Positions 1-8,596 of a stretch of 64,000 nt of DNA are shown here, piece after piece. The position numbers and the translations under genes were made by a program. The DNA is from DAISKN01 sp963716925 (lineage in GTDB: Bacteria; Acidobacteriota; Vicinamibacteria; Marinacidobacterales; SMYC01), in contig CAVQUX010000035.1 in NCBI GenBank assembly GCA_963716925.1, forward strand, positions 16,631 through 80,630, written 5' to 3'. Under the pieces are notes generated by a model. That model did not search any database. It saw nothing but the letters and a program-made list of their open reading frames with translations, and was not told the DNA's origin. Positions within the stretch are counted from its first letter, which is position 1. Every line of letters starts with the position of its first letter.

Positions 1-276
1 CGCAGGTCGCTGGCTGATCGAACCCCTGGTCGAGCGCGATTGCAGTGCTCGGTCGAGGGGGGGAACCATCCTCAGACCCCCTCTCGAGCAGGAATTCCGC
101 ATGCTCTTTTTCGACCGGGTGAGTTACGATCTCCTATCATTCGAATCCAGCGGGTCAGGCTTCTGAAGGTGGAGAAGGCGAAACCGAAGCACGTTGAAAT
201 CGCCGCTTCATGAGCGGAACGCCTCCCAAGAAGCTGCAGCCTCGAGCGAGAAGCTCGGGGCTGTTCCTCGTTATGA
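1..276. other. Window-edge stretch without a recognisable gene
   Basis: I see no reading frame here with recognisable protein character on either strand. It lies downstream of the minus-strand oxyR gene and probably holds its 3' flank. No clear terminator hairpin followed by a T run is visible. Confidence 0.4.
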
Positions 277-1239
277 CTACTTGAACTGCCCCATCAGGCT
301 GAGCACGTTGAGATCCCGGGACTTTTTCCGCTGGAGGTTCGGGGGGAGACTGCCTTCGATCGTTTCGCGGAGCGCCCGCTCGATTCCCCGCTTCAGTTGC
401 CCCCGGCGGTGGACGAGGCTGACCTCGCGCGCCGGAACCGGAGAATCGAACGTGACGACAGAACCTCCATACCCCCGCCTCGAAACCGACTCGGCCGCCA
501 TCGAAGGCAGCACCGTGTAGCCGTGTCCGCGGGAAACGATCTCGACGACGGTCTCGAGGCTCCCTCCCTTGAGATGGACTGACGGAAAACACCCCTTCTG
601 GTCGCCGGAGCCGCACACGACGATGACTTGCTCGCGCAGGCAATGCTCCTCGGAGAGCAGCCAAAGCCCCTCCGGTTTCAGCATCCGGCGGGAGACCTTG
701 CGCTCCGACGCGAAACGATGGTCCTTGCCTACGTATACCTGCAGGGTCTCGTAGTAGAGAGGTTCTTCTTCGATCCGGGTCAGTCCCAGAGGCGTTGCAA
801 GGATTCCTGCGTCCAGGCGGTCGCGATCCAACTGTTCGATGATGCGGTCGGTGCTCAGTTCTTCGATGAACAGCTCGACGCGCGGATAGAGCCGCGAGAA
901 GCCTTCGAGGAACAACGGGAGCAGGAACGGCGCGACCGTTGGAATGACGCCGAGCCGGAACTCGCCACTCAGGTCGTCCGCTTCGCGGTTCGCCAGCACC
1001 TCGAGCCGTCGCACCTCGTTGAGGACGACCCTGGCCTGCTCGATGAGGGGCTTCCCCTCCTCGGTGGGAAGGATCGGCTGCTTCCGGCGGTCGAACAGGG
1101 GCACTCCCAGTTCGTCCTCGAGCTTTTGCAACTGAGCGCTGAGCGTCGGCTGGGACACGTTCGCTGTCGCCGCCGCGCGCCCGAAGTGGCGGCACTGGTC
1201 GACCGCGACGACGTATTCGAGCTGGGTAATCGTGGGCAT
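277..1239 (-). CDS. oxyR: OxyR-type LysR-family hydrogen peroxide sensor
   Basis: This is a LysR-type transcription factor of 320 residues; E. coli OxyR has 305. The N-terminal winged helix-turn-helix covers about residues 1-60, with the VSQPTLSAQLQKLEDELG recognition segment. The substrate-binding-like domain follows. The redox pair is visible as HCLREQVIVVC, giving Cys200 and Cys209 with the C-x8-C spacing of E. coli Cys199/Cys208, so peroxide sensing by disulfide formation is expected. I chose the ATG at 1239 because LysR proteins begin close to the ITQLEYVVAV helix; an in-frame TTG lies two codons upstream. It is divergent from katG, the classic OxyR target. An OxyR-like dyad starts 9 bases upstream of this start codon, so autorepression is likely. 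Confidence 0.93.
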   Translation of the reverse strand: MPTITQLEYVVAVDQCRHFGRAAATANVSQPTLSAQLQKLEDELGVPLFDRRKQPILPTEEGKPLIEQARVVLNEVRRLEVLANREADDLSGEFRLGVIPTVAPFLLPLFLEGFSRLYPRVELFIEELSTDRIIEQLDRDRLDAGILATPLGLTRIEEEPLYYETLQVYVGKDHRFASERKVSRRMLKPEGLWLLSEEHCLREQVIVVCGSGDQKGCFPSVHLKGGSLETVVEIVSRGHGYTVLPSMAAESVSRRGYGGSVVTFDSPVPAREVSLVHRRGQLKRGIERALRETIEGSLPPNLQRKKSRDLNVLSLMGQFK

Positions 1240-1247
1240 CGCCAACT

Positions 1248-1282
1248 ATAGACACAAACTATCGGAAATAGAAACAATATAT
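1248..1282. promoter_or_regulatory. Tandem OxyR-like dyads in the oxyR-katG intergenic region
   Basis: ATAG-N7-CTAT occupies 1248-1262, and ATAG-N7-ATAT, with one mismatch in the last half-site, occupies 1268-1282. The E. coli OxyR motif is four ATAG/CTAT elements separated by 7 bases. Here the middle spacer is 5 bases, so the repeat period is 20 rather than 22. The block sits between oxyR and katG, directly upstream of the proposed katG -35 box. Confidence 0.6.
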
Positions 1283-1311
1283 TGGATCTATCGACGAGGA
1301 CCCGATAGAAT
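1282..1311 (+). promoter_or_regulatory. Candidate katG promoter
   Basis: TTGGAT at 1282-1287 and TAGAAT at 1306-1311 are separated by 18 bases, a plausible sigma-70 promoter. Its -35 box touches the end of the OxyR-like dyads, the arrangement expected for class I/II activation by OxyR. Transcription would start near 1318, leaving a leader of about 90 nt before katG. Confidence 0.45.
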
Positions 1312-1406
1312 CCCGCTCCGTGGAGCCCAGGGTGACGCCCCGAGCCATCTGCGGGTGCGGTCCTCGGACCCCCGATGCATTTCGAATCTGAGGGAGGCGA
1401 CGTTAC

Positions 1407-3617
1407 ATGCTCAAACGAACCATATGTGTAATTGCTCTGCTGGCGATCGGCGTTTCGCCGGTCATGGCGGCCGCCCAGGAACGGACGCCGGACAATGATT
1501 ACTGGTGGCCCAACCGGTTGAACCTCGACCCGCTGCGCCAGGGGTCTCCGGAATCCAGTCCCCTGGGCGACGACTTCGACTACGCGAAAGAGTTCGAGAG
1601 CCTCGACCTGGATGCCGTGAAGAAGGATCTCGAGAAATTGATGACGACTTCTCAGGACTGGTGGCCGGCGGACTTCGGTCACTACGGGCCGTTCTTCATT
1701 CGCATGGCCTGGCACAGTGCGGGCACCTATCGAACCATCGACGGCCGGGGCGGCGCTGACGGTGGTCTGCAGCGCTTCGCGCCTCTCAACAGCTGGCCCG
1801 ACAACGCGAACCTGGACAAAGCGCACCGGTTGCTCTGGCCGCTCAAGCAGAAGTACGGCCAGAAGATCTCCTGGGCCGACCTGATGATTCTCGCCGGCAC
1901 GGTCGCCATGGAGTCCATGGGCTTCGAGACCCTGGGTTTCGCCGGCGGCCGCACGGATGCTTGGCAGCCGGAACTCGTGAACTGGGGACCCGAGGGCAAG
2001 TGGCTCGCCCACGATCGACGGGACGATAAAGGAGAGCTGCATCGTCCTTTCGGTGCTACGCAGATGGGCCTGATTTACGTGAATCCCGAGGGCCCGGAAG
2101 GCAACCCGGATCCGCAGGCGGCCGCCCGCGCCATACGTGAGGCGTTCGGCCGCATGGCGATGAACGACGAAGAGACGGCGGCGCTGATTGCTGGCGGTCA
2201 TACTTTCGGTAAAGCCCATGGCGCCGCCAAAGCGGCCCAGTACGTCGGTGCCGAGCCCGAAGGAGGCAGTATCGAGCAACAGGGATTTGGCTGGAAGAAC
2301 AGCTACGGCACTGGCCAAGGCGGGGACACGATCACGAGTGGACTCGAAGGTGCGTGGACGAGCAAACCCGCGGCCTTCACCCATGACTACCTCGTGAATC
2401 TGTATACCTATGAGTGGGAGCAGACTCGAAGCCCCTCCGGCGCCGTTCAGTGGAAACCCGCTCGCGGTGCTGCATCGGCCCTGGTGCCAGACGCCCACGA
2501 CCCGTCGAAACGGCATGCGCCCATGATGTTCACCACCGACCTCGCACTGAAGGTGGATCCGGCGTATCGCGCGATCACTTCGCGCTGGCTCGAGAACCCG
2601 AAGGAGTTCGAAGCCGCTTTCGCCCGGGCCTGGTTCAAGCTGACTCACCGCGACCTGGGTCCGACGTCGCGCTACCTCGGCAATCTGGCCCCCAAGCAGG
2701 AGTTCCTCTGGCAAGACCCGATTCCCAAAGTGGATCACGCCTTGATCGATGCCAAGGATGCGGCCGCGCTGAAATCGAAGATTCTCGCTTCCGGCCTGTC
2801 CAACGCGGAGATCGTCCGGACCGCCTGGGCCTCGGCGTCCACGTTCCGCGGAACCGATATGCGCGGCGGAGCGAACGGAGCGCGGATTCGCCTCGCGCCT
2901 CAGAAAGACTGGGCCGCAAACGATCCGGCCGAGCTGGACCGGGTGCTGAAGGCCCTGGAGAAGATCCGGAGTGATTTCAACGGCGCGCAATCCGGCGGCA
3001 AGCGCGTCTCTCTCGCCGACCTGATCGTTCTCGGCGGCGCCGCGGGGATCGAGCAATCGGCCAAAAAAGCCGGCGTCGACGTGAGCGTGCCCTTCGTGCC
3101 CGGCCGCATGGACGCCTCCGCGGAGCAGACCGACGTCGAGTCCTTCGCTCTCCTCGAGCCCAAAGCGGATGGGTTCCGCAACTACTTCTCGAGCGGCAAT
3201 CCCGCGTCTCCCGCGGAAATGCTCGTCGACAAGGCGTCGATGCTGAACCTGACGATTCCTGAAATGACGGTGCTCGTCGGCGGCATGCGGGCGATGGGCG
3301 CCAATGCCGGCGGCTCCGCCCACGGCGTCTTCACGGCCCGTCCTGGATCACTGACCAACGACTTCTTCGTCAACCTCATCGACATGTCGACAGAGTGGAC
3401 CAAGTCCGAAACCGAGGGTGTTTACGAAGGCCGCGATCGCGCCACGGGGAAGCTCAAGTGGACGGCGACTCCGGTGGATCTGATCTTCGGCTCCAACTCC
3501 GAGCTGCGCGCCGTGGCTGAGTTCTATGCGGCGGACGACGCGCAGAAACAGTTCGCGCAGGACTTCATCGCGGCTTGGACCAAGGTGATGACCCTGGACC
3601 GCTTCGATCTGGACTAA
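1407..3617 (+). CDS. katG: Exported catalase-peroxidase
   Basis: This is a bifunctional heme catalase-peroxidase of 736 residues that removes hydrogen peroxide. Both halves of the family fold are present. Distal residues Arg99, Trp102 and His103 are seen in IRMAWHSAGTYR; the proximal heme ligand His265 lies in GGHTFGKAHG; and the Trp102-Tyr224-Met250 adduct needed for catalase activity is intact (IYVNPEG and FGRMAMND). Unlike most cytoplasmic KatG proteins it starts with a signal-peptide-like segment (MLKRTICVIALLAIGVSPVMA followed by AQE), so a periplasmic, KatP-like location is likely. The start has a good ribosome site (GAGGGAGG, about 1391-1398). It is divergent from oxyR and probably OxyR-activated. 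A GC-rich hairpin follows the stop. Confidence 0.96.
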   Translation: MLKRTICVIALLAIGVSPVMAAAQERTPDNDYWWPNRLNLDPLRQGSPESSPLGDDFDYAKEFESLDLDAVKKDLEKLMTTSQDWWPADFGHYGPFFIRMAWHSAGTYRTIDGRGGADGGLQRFAPLNSWPDNANLDKAHRLLWPLKQKYGQKISWADLMILAGTVAMESMGFETLGFAGGRTDAWQPELVNWGPEGKWLAHDRRDDKGELHRPFGATQMGLIYVNPEGPEGNPDPQAAARAIREAFGRMAMNDEETAALIAGGHTFGKAHGAAKAAQYVGAEPEGGSIEQQGFGWKNSYGTGQGGDTITSGLEGAWTSKPAAFTHDYLVNLYTYEWEQTRSPSGAVQWKPARGAASALVPDAHDPSKRHAPMMFTTDLALKVDPAYRAITSRWLENPKEFEAAFARAWFKLTHRDLGPTSRYLGNLAPKQEFLWQDPIPKVDHALIDAKDAAALKSKILASGLSNAEIVRTAWASASTFRGTDMRGGANGARIRLAPQKDWAANDPAELDRVLKALEKIRSDFNGAQSGGKRVSLADLIVLGGAAGIEQSAKKAGVDVSVPFVPGRMDASAEQTDVESFALLEPKADGFRNYFSSGNPASPAEMLVDKASMLNLTIPEMTVLVGGMRAMGANAGGSAHGVFTARPGSLTNDFFVNLIDMSTEWTKSETEGVYEGRDRATGKLKWTATPVDLIFGSNSELRAVAEFYAADDAQKQFAQDFIAAWTKVMTLDRFDLD

Positions 3618-3628
3618 AGACTCTCCCC

Positions 3629-3659
3629 GAGACGGCGGCGCTTTTTGTGCCGCCGTCTC
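3629..3659 (+). terminator. Hairpin after katG, probable terminator
   Basis: A perfect 11-bp stem (GAGACGGCGGC with its complement) with a 9-nt loop rich in T starts 12 bases after the katG stop. The downstream arm is not followed by a T run, so it is not a textbook intrinsic terminator, but its position and stability fit transcript ending or 3' protection. Confidence 0.5.
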
Positions 3660-4251
3660 CCCACTCGGCCCTAGGATCTCGGGGAGATGGTTCAGAGGCT
3701 AGCCTTGCGCGCCGATCTCTTCTATCGAATTGAACGTGTTCCCCAGGCGGGCGCGGCCCTTCTCGTCCCAAATCCGCGTACAGCCGCGCCGGGCCGCAGA
3801 GTGCGGCTACGAGCGGGAGGAGCGGACTAAGCAGCGCGAGTCCGGGCGGAACGACGAGTCTCACGTTCCGAGCTCGTCTACCCAGTTGACGCCTCGCTCC
3901 GGAAGCACCTCGATGGCCTCTGGAGACAACGAAGGGGTCACGACAACGAGAGGATGACGAGGCGAATGGGTGAATGCCCGAACATTTTCACGTCGCTCGG
4001 CCATCGGCAACATGCGAGGTCAGTCGATAGGGCTTTCCTCCCGGCAGCCGGATTGACTCGGGCGACAAGCCGTTCTGATCGGTCGGATAGCCGTCCCGTT
4101 CGAATCCGCGGAAGCGTTAGTCGGTCGGCGCTCAGTCGCCGTGGACTTGCTTCCAGCGGCGTGGCGCTTGGGGACATCGACGCGAGAACTCGGCAAGAGC
4201 GGCTTGGCGGTTTCGGCCATCGGGTTCGGCTTCATGGGAATTTGGCTTCGG
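3660..4251. other. Gene-poor stretch with a possible decayed minus-strand gene
   Basis: No intact gene is convincing here. On the minus strand a short open frame, 4013 down to a stop at 3861, encodes about 50 residues including PLVVVTPSLSPEAIEVLPER and GVNWVDELG. After that stop a neighbouring frame carries RLVVPPGLALL, as if a single base were lost. The phrase 'open site ... later or reborn end ... GVNWVDELGN' is reminiscent of AbiEi-like antitoxin proteins, but this is a weak resemblance. The adjoining sequence up to 4251 shows nothing recognisable. Confidence 0.3.
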
Positions 4252-4629
4252 CTACGGCCCAGCGGTCGATGACGACAGGCGATTTCGGTAATCCGAGCAG
4301 CCGTCGAACGGGGAGGAGTGGGCGACGGGCTCGTCGGCGAGATCGATCCCGATCCAGGAGCCGAGCGCGAGCTTCGGCGCTTCGCGCTGGACGGCGGAGG
4401 TGAGGAAAACGCGGTCGCCCCAGACGATCGGGCTCGAATGACCGAGCCCCGGGATCGCCGTCTTGAACCGGACGTTGGTCATGGAGCCGACGTCCCAGTG
4501 GAGCGGAAGATCCTGACCCTCGGCCACCCCGGTCGCGTTCGGCCCGCGGAAGCTCGGCCAATGGTCGGCGAAAGCGCGCTCCACGGAGAGTGCGAGAAAG
4601 ACGCCGGCGAACAGCAATCGAATCCTCAT
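4252..4629 (-). pseudogene. Truncated PQQ-type beta-propeller protein, N-terminal fragment
   Basis: The frame opens with a signal peptide (MRIRLLFAGVFLALSVERAFA) and the hallmark start of secreted PQQ-like beta-propeller proteins: DHWPSFRGPNATGVAEGQ, then GHSSPIVWGDRVFLTSAV. Family members run to roughly 400-450 residues; here recognisable similarity fades after about residue 70 and the frame ends at 125. There is no continuation in another frame downstream. I read it as a 3'-deleted remnant. It lies in the gene-poor interval between katG and the membrane cluster. Confidence 0.6.
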
Positions 4630-4690
4630 GATTCTTCAATTTACCACTCTGAACCTGTCCGCGATTCCTGCGCAGGCGGGCCGGGCCAGG

Positions 4691-6361
4691 TCATCGCGCG
4701 AAGAAGCGGGCAAGGACGGAGCGTTCTTCGAAGGCCGCCTCCAGCCGGGGCAGATCCCAGTAGTAGTGGGCCGTAAGGGATGAAGCAAAGAAGCGCTTTC
4801 CGTCCGCCGAAACGAGGGGGTAGCGTACGTACATGCCAATCGGAATCTTCCCCAGGAGCTCCAGGCTTTCGCGATCGTAGACGCGGATCTTGCCCTCGAA
4901 GAAAGTGGGGACGAAGACCAGACCGGCGGAGGGCGCGACCGCCGCCTGCCGTCCGACGAACCCCAGCCGGCGGCGGGCGACTCTGTTTCCCGTCGCCAGG
5001 TCGTAGACCTCGAGGCCCCAGAAGCCCGAGACGAGGAGCCGGCCCTTCTGCTCGTCCACGGCGATCTCCACCCCGAGCGTCTGCGGGTAGCGACGCCTGA
5101 GCTCGAGCGTTTCGAGGTCGAACTCTCCCACCGGTTCGGTTCCCGTGCCCAGGACCAGGAGACTCCCCCGTCCCCGGTGAAGTGCGGCGCTCGTGCTCCC
5201 GCGGGCGAAGGGAGCTTTCTCGAGCACGGACTCGACCTCGCCGCTGCCGAGGTCGAGTCGACGGAAGGCGCTGGAGAAAGCGGTGATGTAATAGAGCCGG
5301 GAGGCCGCCTCGTCGTGAACCACGCGCGCCCCGCCGCGCCCACGGAGGGGATCGCGATCGACGAGCTCGGGCTGGTCCATGGGAAGCTCGATGACGTGCT
5401 CTCTCCTGAACTCGCCGTCGAGGACGGTATTCTCCATCCCGATCTGGAGCGAGTCGCCGATACAAGCGACCTGCTCCATGCGTCCATAGAACTCCTCGTC
5501 GAAGAAGCGGTGCACGCGCACGTTCGATAGATCCCGGGTATCGAACTCCTCCAGGTAGCCATCGCGGCAGGCCTCGAGATCCTTGCCGAAGCGGTCCGCC
5601 CGGCATTCGGGAACGACGGCGTAGAGGCGATGGCGGTCGGGGGCTTCGCAGAAGCTGTAGGCCATGCCGGGGGCCAGGAGCTGGCCGCCGTGCATGGGAG
5701 CGACCAGCGGGAGCGCGGCGACTCCGAGCTGGATCGCCGCGAGCGAAGCGGGGGCGAGCCAGGCGAGGTCGCGCCCCGCCACCTTTCCGCGCGAGAGGTG
5801 GATCCCCGCCAGCAAGAGCAGCCAGACGATCGTGCCCGCCCGGTCGGCGGAGTCCCGCGCCAGGACGAGCGCGCCGGCGGCGAAGCCGACCCAGGCTGCG
5901 GTGCCGAGCCACGGGCGAGCGACTCCCGCACGGGATCGCGAGAGCCCCGCAAGCAGGGCCCCGAGCAGGAGCGAGAGGGCCCCGAGGGCGGCGAGATCGG
6001 GGTTCAGGTCCAGAACCCAGGTTTCGCAGAAGAGGAGCGCCCACGCGAGCGACCGGAGCCACGGCCTGGCCGTCCAGGCACCGCCCTCCCGCGCTACGAG
6101 GCTCCGGGGCCGAACGAGGAGGAGGGCGAGCGCGATGGGCAAAGTGAGCGCCCCGATCGCCGCTCCCGCGACACCCAGGACGAAGCTGAGGAGCAGATCG
6201 AGACGGACGAGGTTACGGAAGGCTTCGTCGGCCGCCGGCGGCAGGGAGTCGACGGCGTAGTACAGGGCGCGAGTGCCGATGAGGCCGACGATTCCCGCGA
6301 TCGAGACGCGCGCGACGAACCGATGAAACCGGGCGCCCCCCGTCCCCTTTTCCCTGACCAT
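4691..6361 (-). CDS. Membrane protein with C-terminal beta-propeller, unknown function
   Basis: The 556-residue protein has two parts. Residues 1 to about 230 form five to seven hydrophobic segments (for example the stretch around LLLSFVLGVAGAAIGALTLP and LAALGALSLLLGALLAG). From about 240 on it is soluble and rich in repeated strands of the YVTN/WD40-like kind (RLYYITAFSSAFRRLDLGSG, GRLLVSGFWGLEVYDLATG, GLVFVPTFFEGKIRVYDRES), suggesting a six- or seven-bladed propeller outside the membrane. I do not recognise the family. It is the last gene of the minus-strand cluster that includes two radical SAM enzymes and two sugar-transfer proteins, 55 bases after the preceding gene, so it may be co-transcribed. 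Confidence 0.75.
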   Translation of the reverse strand: MVREKGTGGARFHRFVARVSIAGIVGLIGTRALYYAVDSLPPAADEAFRNLVRLDLLLSFVLGVAGAAIGALTLPIALALLLVRPRSLVAREGGAWTARPWLRSLAWALLFCETWVLDLNPDLAALGALSLLLGALLAGLSRSRAGVARPWLGTAAWVGFAAGALVLARDSADRAGTIVWLLLLAGIHLSRGKVAGRDLAWLAPASLAAIQLGVAALPLVAPMHGGQLLAPGMAYSFCEAPDRHRLYAVVPECRADRFGKDLEACRDGYLEEFDTRDLSNVRVHRFFDEEFYGRMEQVACIGDSLQIGMENTVLDGEFRREHVIELPMDQPELVDRDPLRGRGGARVVHDEAASRLYYITAFSSAFRRLDLGSGEVESVLEKAPFARGSTSAALHRGRGSLLVLGTGTEPVGEFDLETLELRRRYPQTLGVEIAVDEQKGRLLVSGFWGLEVYDLATGNRVARRRLGFVGRQAAVAPSAGLVFVPTFFEGKIRVYDRESLELLGKIPIGMYVRYPLVSADGKRFFASSLTAHYYWDLPRLEAAFEERSVLARFFAR

Positions 6362-6416
6362 AGAGCCCGCGCGAGTCCCCAGGGGCGTCCTTTCAGGCCG
6401 GATGCGCGGGAGCGCT

Positions 6417-7940
6417 TCAGCCGCTCAGCTCGATGGGCGCGATAGGTACGACCTCGCGCACCCGCCGCGCCATGTCCTCCCGGAAGAGACGGTCGTCGGG
6501 GCTCATCGAGAGCACCGAGAGTCCCGCCCGGGCCTTCCGCTTGAGCTCGCCGAAGGAGCGAAGCCGGAGAGCGCTCTTAAGGAGGTAGCGCGGCCTCATG
6601 TAGAAGCTCTTGTAGCATTTCACCAGCATCTCGCGAAGCTCCTGCCGCGTGAAGTTCTCCTCCCAGACGGGAGGCTCGAATCCCGGTCGCGGATCCAGCG
6701 CGAACTCGCGCCAGACGTCGCGATCGAGGATGCCGCGCGCGAGACCCTCCTCGTAGATGGCCGTCCCCGGATAGGGGCAGAAGATGGTGAAGTGAACGTA
6801 GTTCGGCGCGAGCCTCTTGGCGAGATCGATGGAGTCCTGGATGTCGCTCGCGGTCTCCGTCTGCTGCCCGATGATGAAGTACGCGAGGGTCTCCATCCCC
6901 GCGTCGCGCGTCCAGCGGAAGGCGTTCTCCACCCGCTCCACCGAGTGGTTCTTCTGGATCACCCGGATCATGCGATCGTTGCCGCTCTCGACACCGTAGT
7001 GCACCCGGTCGCACCCGGCATCGGCCATGGCCCTCAGCAGATCGGAAGTGACGGTGTTCACGTGAGCGCGGACGTCCCAGGTGAAGCGCAGGCGGCGCCT
7101 CTTGATCTCCTCGCAGAGCTCGTACACGCGATCCCGGCGCACCGTGAAGGTGTCGTCGTAGATGAAGGCCTCGCGGATTCCCATCTCGGCGCAAAGCTCC
7201 ATCTCGTCCGCCACGTGGGCGGCCGAACGGAACCGGAATCCCGAGAGCACGGGCGAGTAGGGGCGGTCGCAGAACGTGCAGCGATAGGGACAGCCCCGGC
7301 TGGTGAACATCGTGGTCACGCGATTGCTGCGGCCGAGAAGCGACGTGTAGTCGTCGAGACGCAGCTTCTGCCGCGCGGGAAATCCGAGGCCGTCGAGGTC
7401 GCTCGCGCTCGGGGCGATGCCGTTGTTCACCGGGAGACCCCTCTCGTCCCGGTAGACCAGGCCCTTGACCGTCGGCCACAGGTCGGGATCGTGGAGCTTC
7501 GTGAGGAAATCGGCGAAGGCGATCTCCCCCTCTCCGAGGAGGAGAAAGTCCACTTCGGGCCGGGAGATGGTCTCCTCGGGGTAGAGGTGGACGTGCGGGC
7601 CGCCGAGGACGATCTTCGCCTCGGGACGCACGTGGCGAACGGCCTGGCACGTCAGGAAGACGTCGACCAGGGTGAAGGTCATGGCGGTGACACCGACGAC
7701 GTCGAACCTCCTCGCCGCGAGCTGGTGCTGGAGCTCGGTGTAGTCCCAGCCGCGCGGCTGCGCGTCGAGGACCTCGACCTGATGCGGCGTATGGGCTTCG
7801 ACGTATCCCGCGAGCTGGAGGAGACCGAGGGGAGGATTGAACCCCCGGTGTTTCTCGATGATGGCGGGGTTCTTCCCGATGAGCTCGTTGAACCGCGGTG
7901 GGTTCACGAGCAGTACCCGCAGTGCCGGCCTTTCGCTCAT
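6417..7940 (-). CDS. B12-binding-domain radical SAM protein (first of a pair)
   Basis: The 507-residue protein has an N-terminal cobalamin-binding Rossmann domain (about 8-150, with VLGGPHVHLYPEE and LLLGEGE) and a radical SAM barrel with the iron-sulfur motif CPYRCTFC at Cys217, Cys221 and Cys224. A C-terminal extension reaches residue 507. Such enzymes use SAM and often methylcobalamin to methylate or rearrange unactivated carbons; HpnP and BchE are relatives by architecture only. The ATG at 7940 overlaps the stop of the upstream methyltransferase gene (ATGA), so translation is probably coupled. The longer frame upstream of this ATG is antisense-like and was excluded. The substrate is unknown. 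Confidence 0.9.
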   Translation of the reverse strand: MSERPALRVLLVNPPRFNELIGKNPAIIEKHRGFNPPLGLLQLAGYVEAHTPHQVEVLDAQPRGWDYTELQHQLAARRFDVVGVTAMTFTLVDVFLTCQAVRHVRPEAKIVLGGPHVHLYPEETISRPEVDFLLLGEGEIAFADFLTKLHDPDLWPTVKGLVYRDERGLPVNNGIAPSASDLDGLGFPARQKLRLDDYTSLLGRSNRVTTMFTSRGCPYRCTFCDRPYSPVLSGFRFRSAAHVADEMELCAEMGIREAFIYDDTFTVRRDRVYELCEEIKRRRLRFTWDVRAHVNTVTSDLLRAMADAGCDRVHYGVESGNDRMIRVIQKNHSVERVENAFRWTRDAGMETLAYFIIGQQTETASDIQDSIDLAKRLAPNYVHFTIFCPYPGTAIYEEGLARGILDRDVWREFALDPRPGFEPPVWEENFTRQELREMLVKCYKSFYMRPRYLLKSALRLRSFGELKRKARAGLSVLSMSPDDRLFREDMARRVREVVPIAPIELSG

Positions 7941-8596
7941 ACGTCGAAGACCGCCACGTGATAGAAGCCGAGCGGATGGGGCGCGTCCAGGAACCGAAGA
8001 AGCCGAAGGGCCGACACGGGGGTCTTGTTCGGCACCACCGCCCCCTGGGTAGCGAAGGCGCGGAGCCGCAGATTCGCGAGGTCTCCGAGCTCGCGCGTGT
8101 ACCGCGCGGTGAACTTGAGGGTCCCGCGCTCTCCCGGGGCGACGGCGCCGAAGAGCGCCATGAGCGGATTCGAGGCGTTGGGCTCGATGAGGACCACGTG
8201 CCGGCGCGCGACCCGGGCCATCTCGCGAACGGCGTCGACGGGGGAGTCGAGGTGGTGGAGCAGATTCGCGCACAAGGCGACGTCGTAGGAACCCTCTCGA
8301 AAAGGAAGGCTCTCTGCCCGGGCCTGCACCTTCCGCGCGGTCGAAGTCGGGCCGGCTCTCAGCATGTTCCGGGAGAGATCGAGTGTCGTCAGACGGAACC
8401 AGCCCTCGAGCCTCCGGCTCAAGAACCCGTTTCCCGCTCCCACCTCCAGCAGGCTGAGCTCGAAGGGCGCGGCGTCGAGCGCCCGGCGCACGAGCTCGAC
8501 CTTGGGGCTCGAGAAGGCGATGACCACCGGGTGGTCCGCCGGTCTCCGATGGAGCGCGGCGCCGTCCCAGTGAGCCCGATCCCCTTCGCTTCTCAC
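7937..8596 (-). CDS. Class I SAM-dependent methyltransferase
   Basis: A 219-residue methyltransferase of the Methyltransf_11/UbiE type. Motif I is LLEVGAGNGFLS (about residues 49-60), followed by LTTLDLS and by SYDVALCANLLHHL. The GTG start at 8596 forms a GTGA overlap with the stop of the radical SAM gene before it, and its own stop overlaps the next ATG, so it lies inside a tightly coupled trio. Context suggests it acts on the same molecule as the two radical SAM enzymes. The substrate cannot be read from sequence. Confidence 0.85.
   Translation of the reverse strand: MRSEGDRAHWDGAALHRRPADHPVVIAFSSPKVELVRRALDAAPFELSLLEVGAGNGFLSRRLEGWFRLTTLDLSRNMLRAGPTSTARKVQARAESLPFREGSYDVALCANLLHHLDSPVDAVREMARVARRHVVLIEPNASNPLMALFGAVAPGERGTLKFTARYTRELGDLANLRLRAFATQGAVVPNKTPVSALRLLRFLDAPHPLGFYHVAVFDV

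Noticed and set aside
2250..2310. KatG seemed to lack the adduct methionine because SIEQQGFGW has Gln
   Set aside because: The adduct Met lies earlier, in FGRMAMND (Met250), and is present; Gln at the other site is common in KatG proteins.
969..3323. Very long open frame antisense to katG
   Set aside because: It is the complement of a conserved, motif-complete katG and reads as Arg/Gly/His-rich sequence; high GC content keeps antisense frames open.
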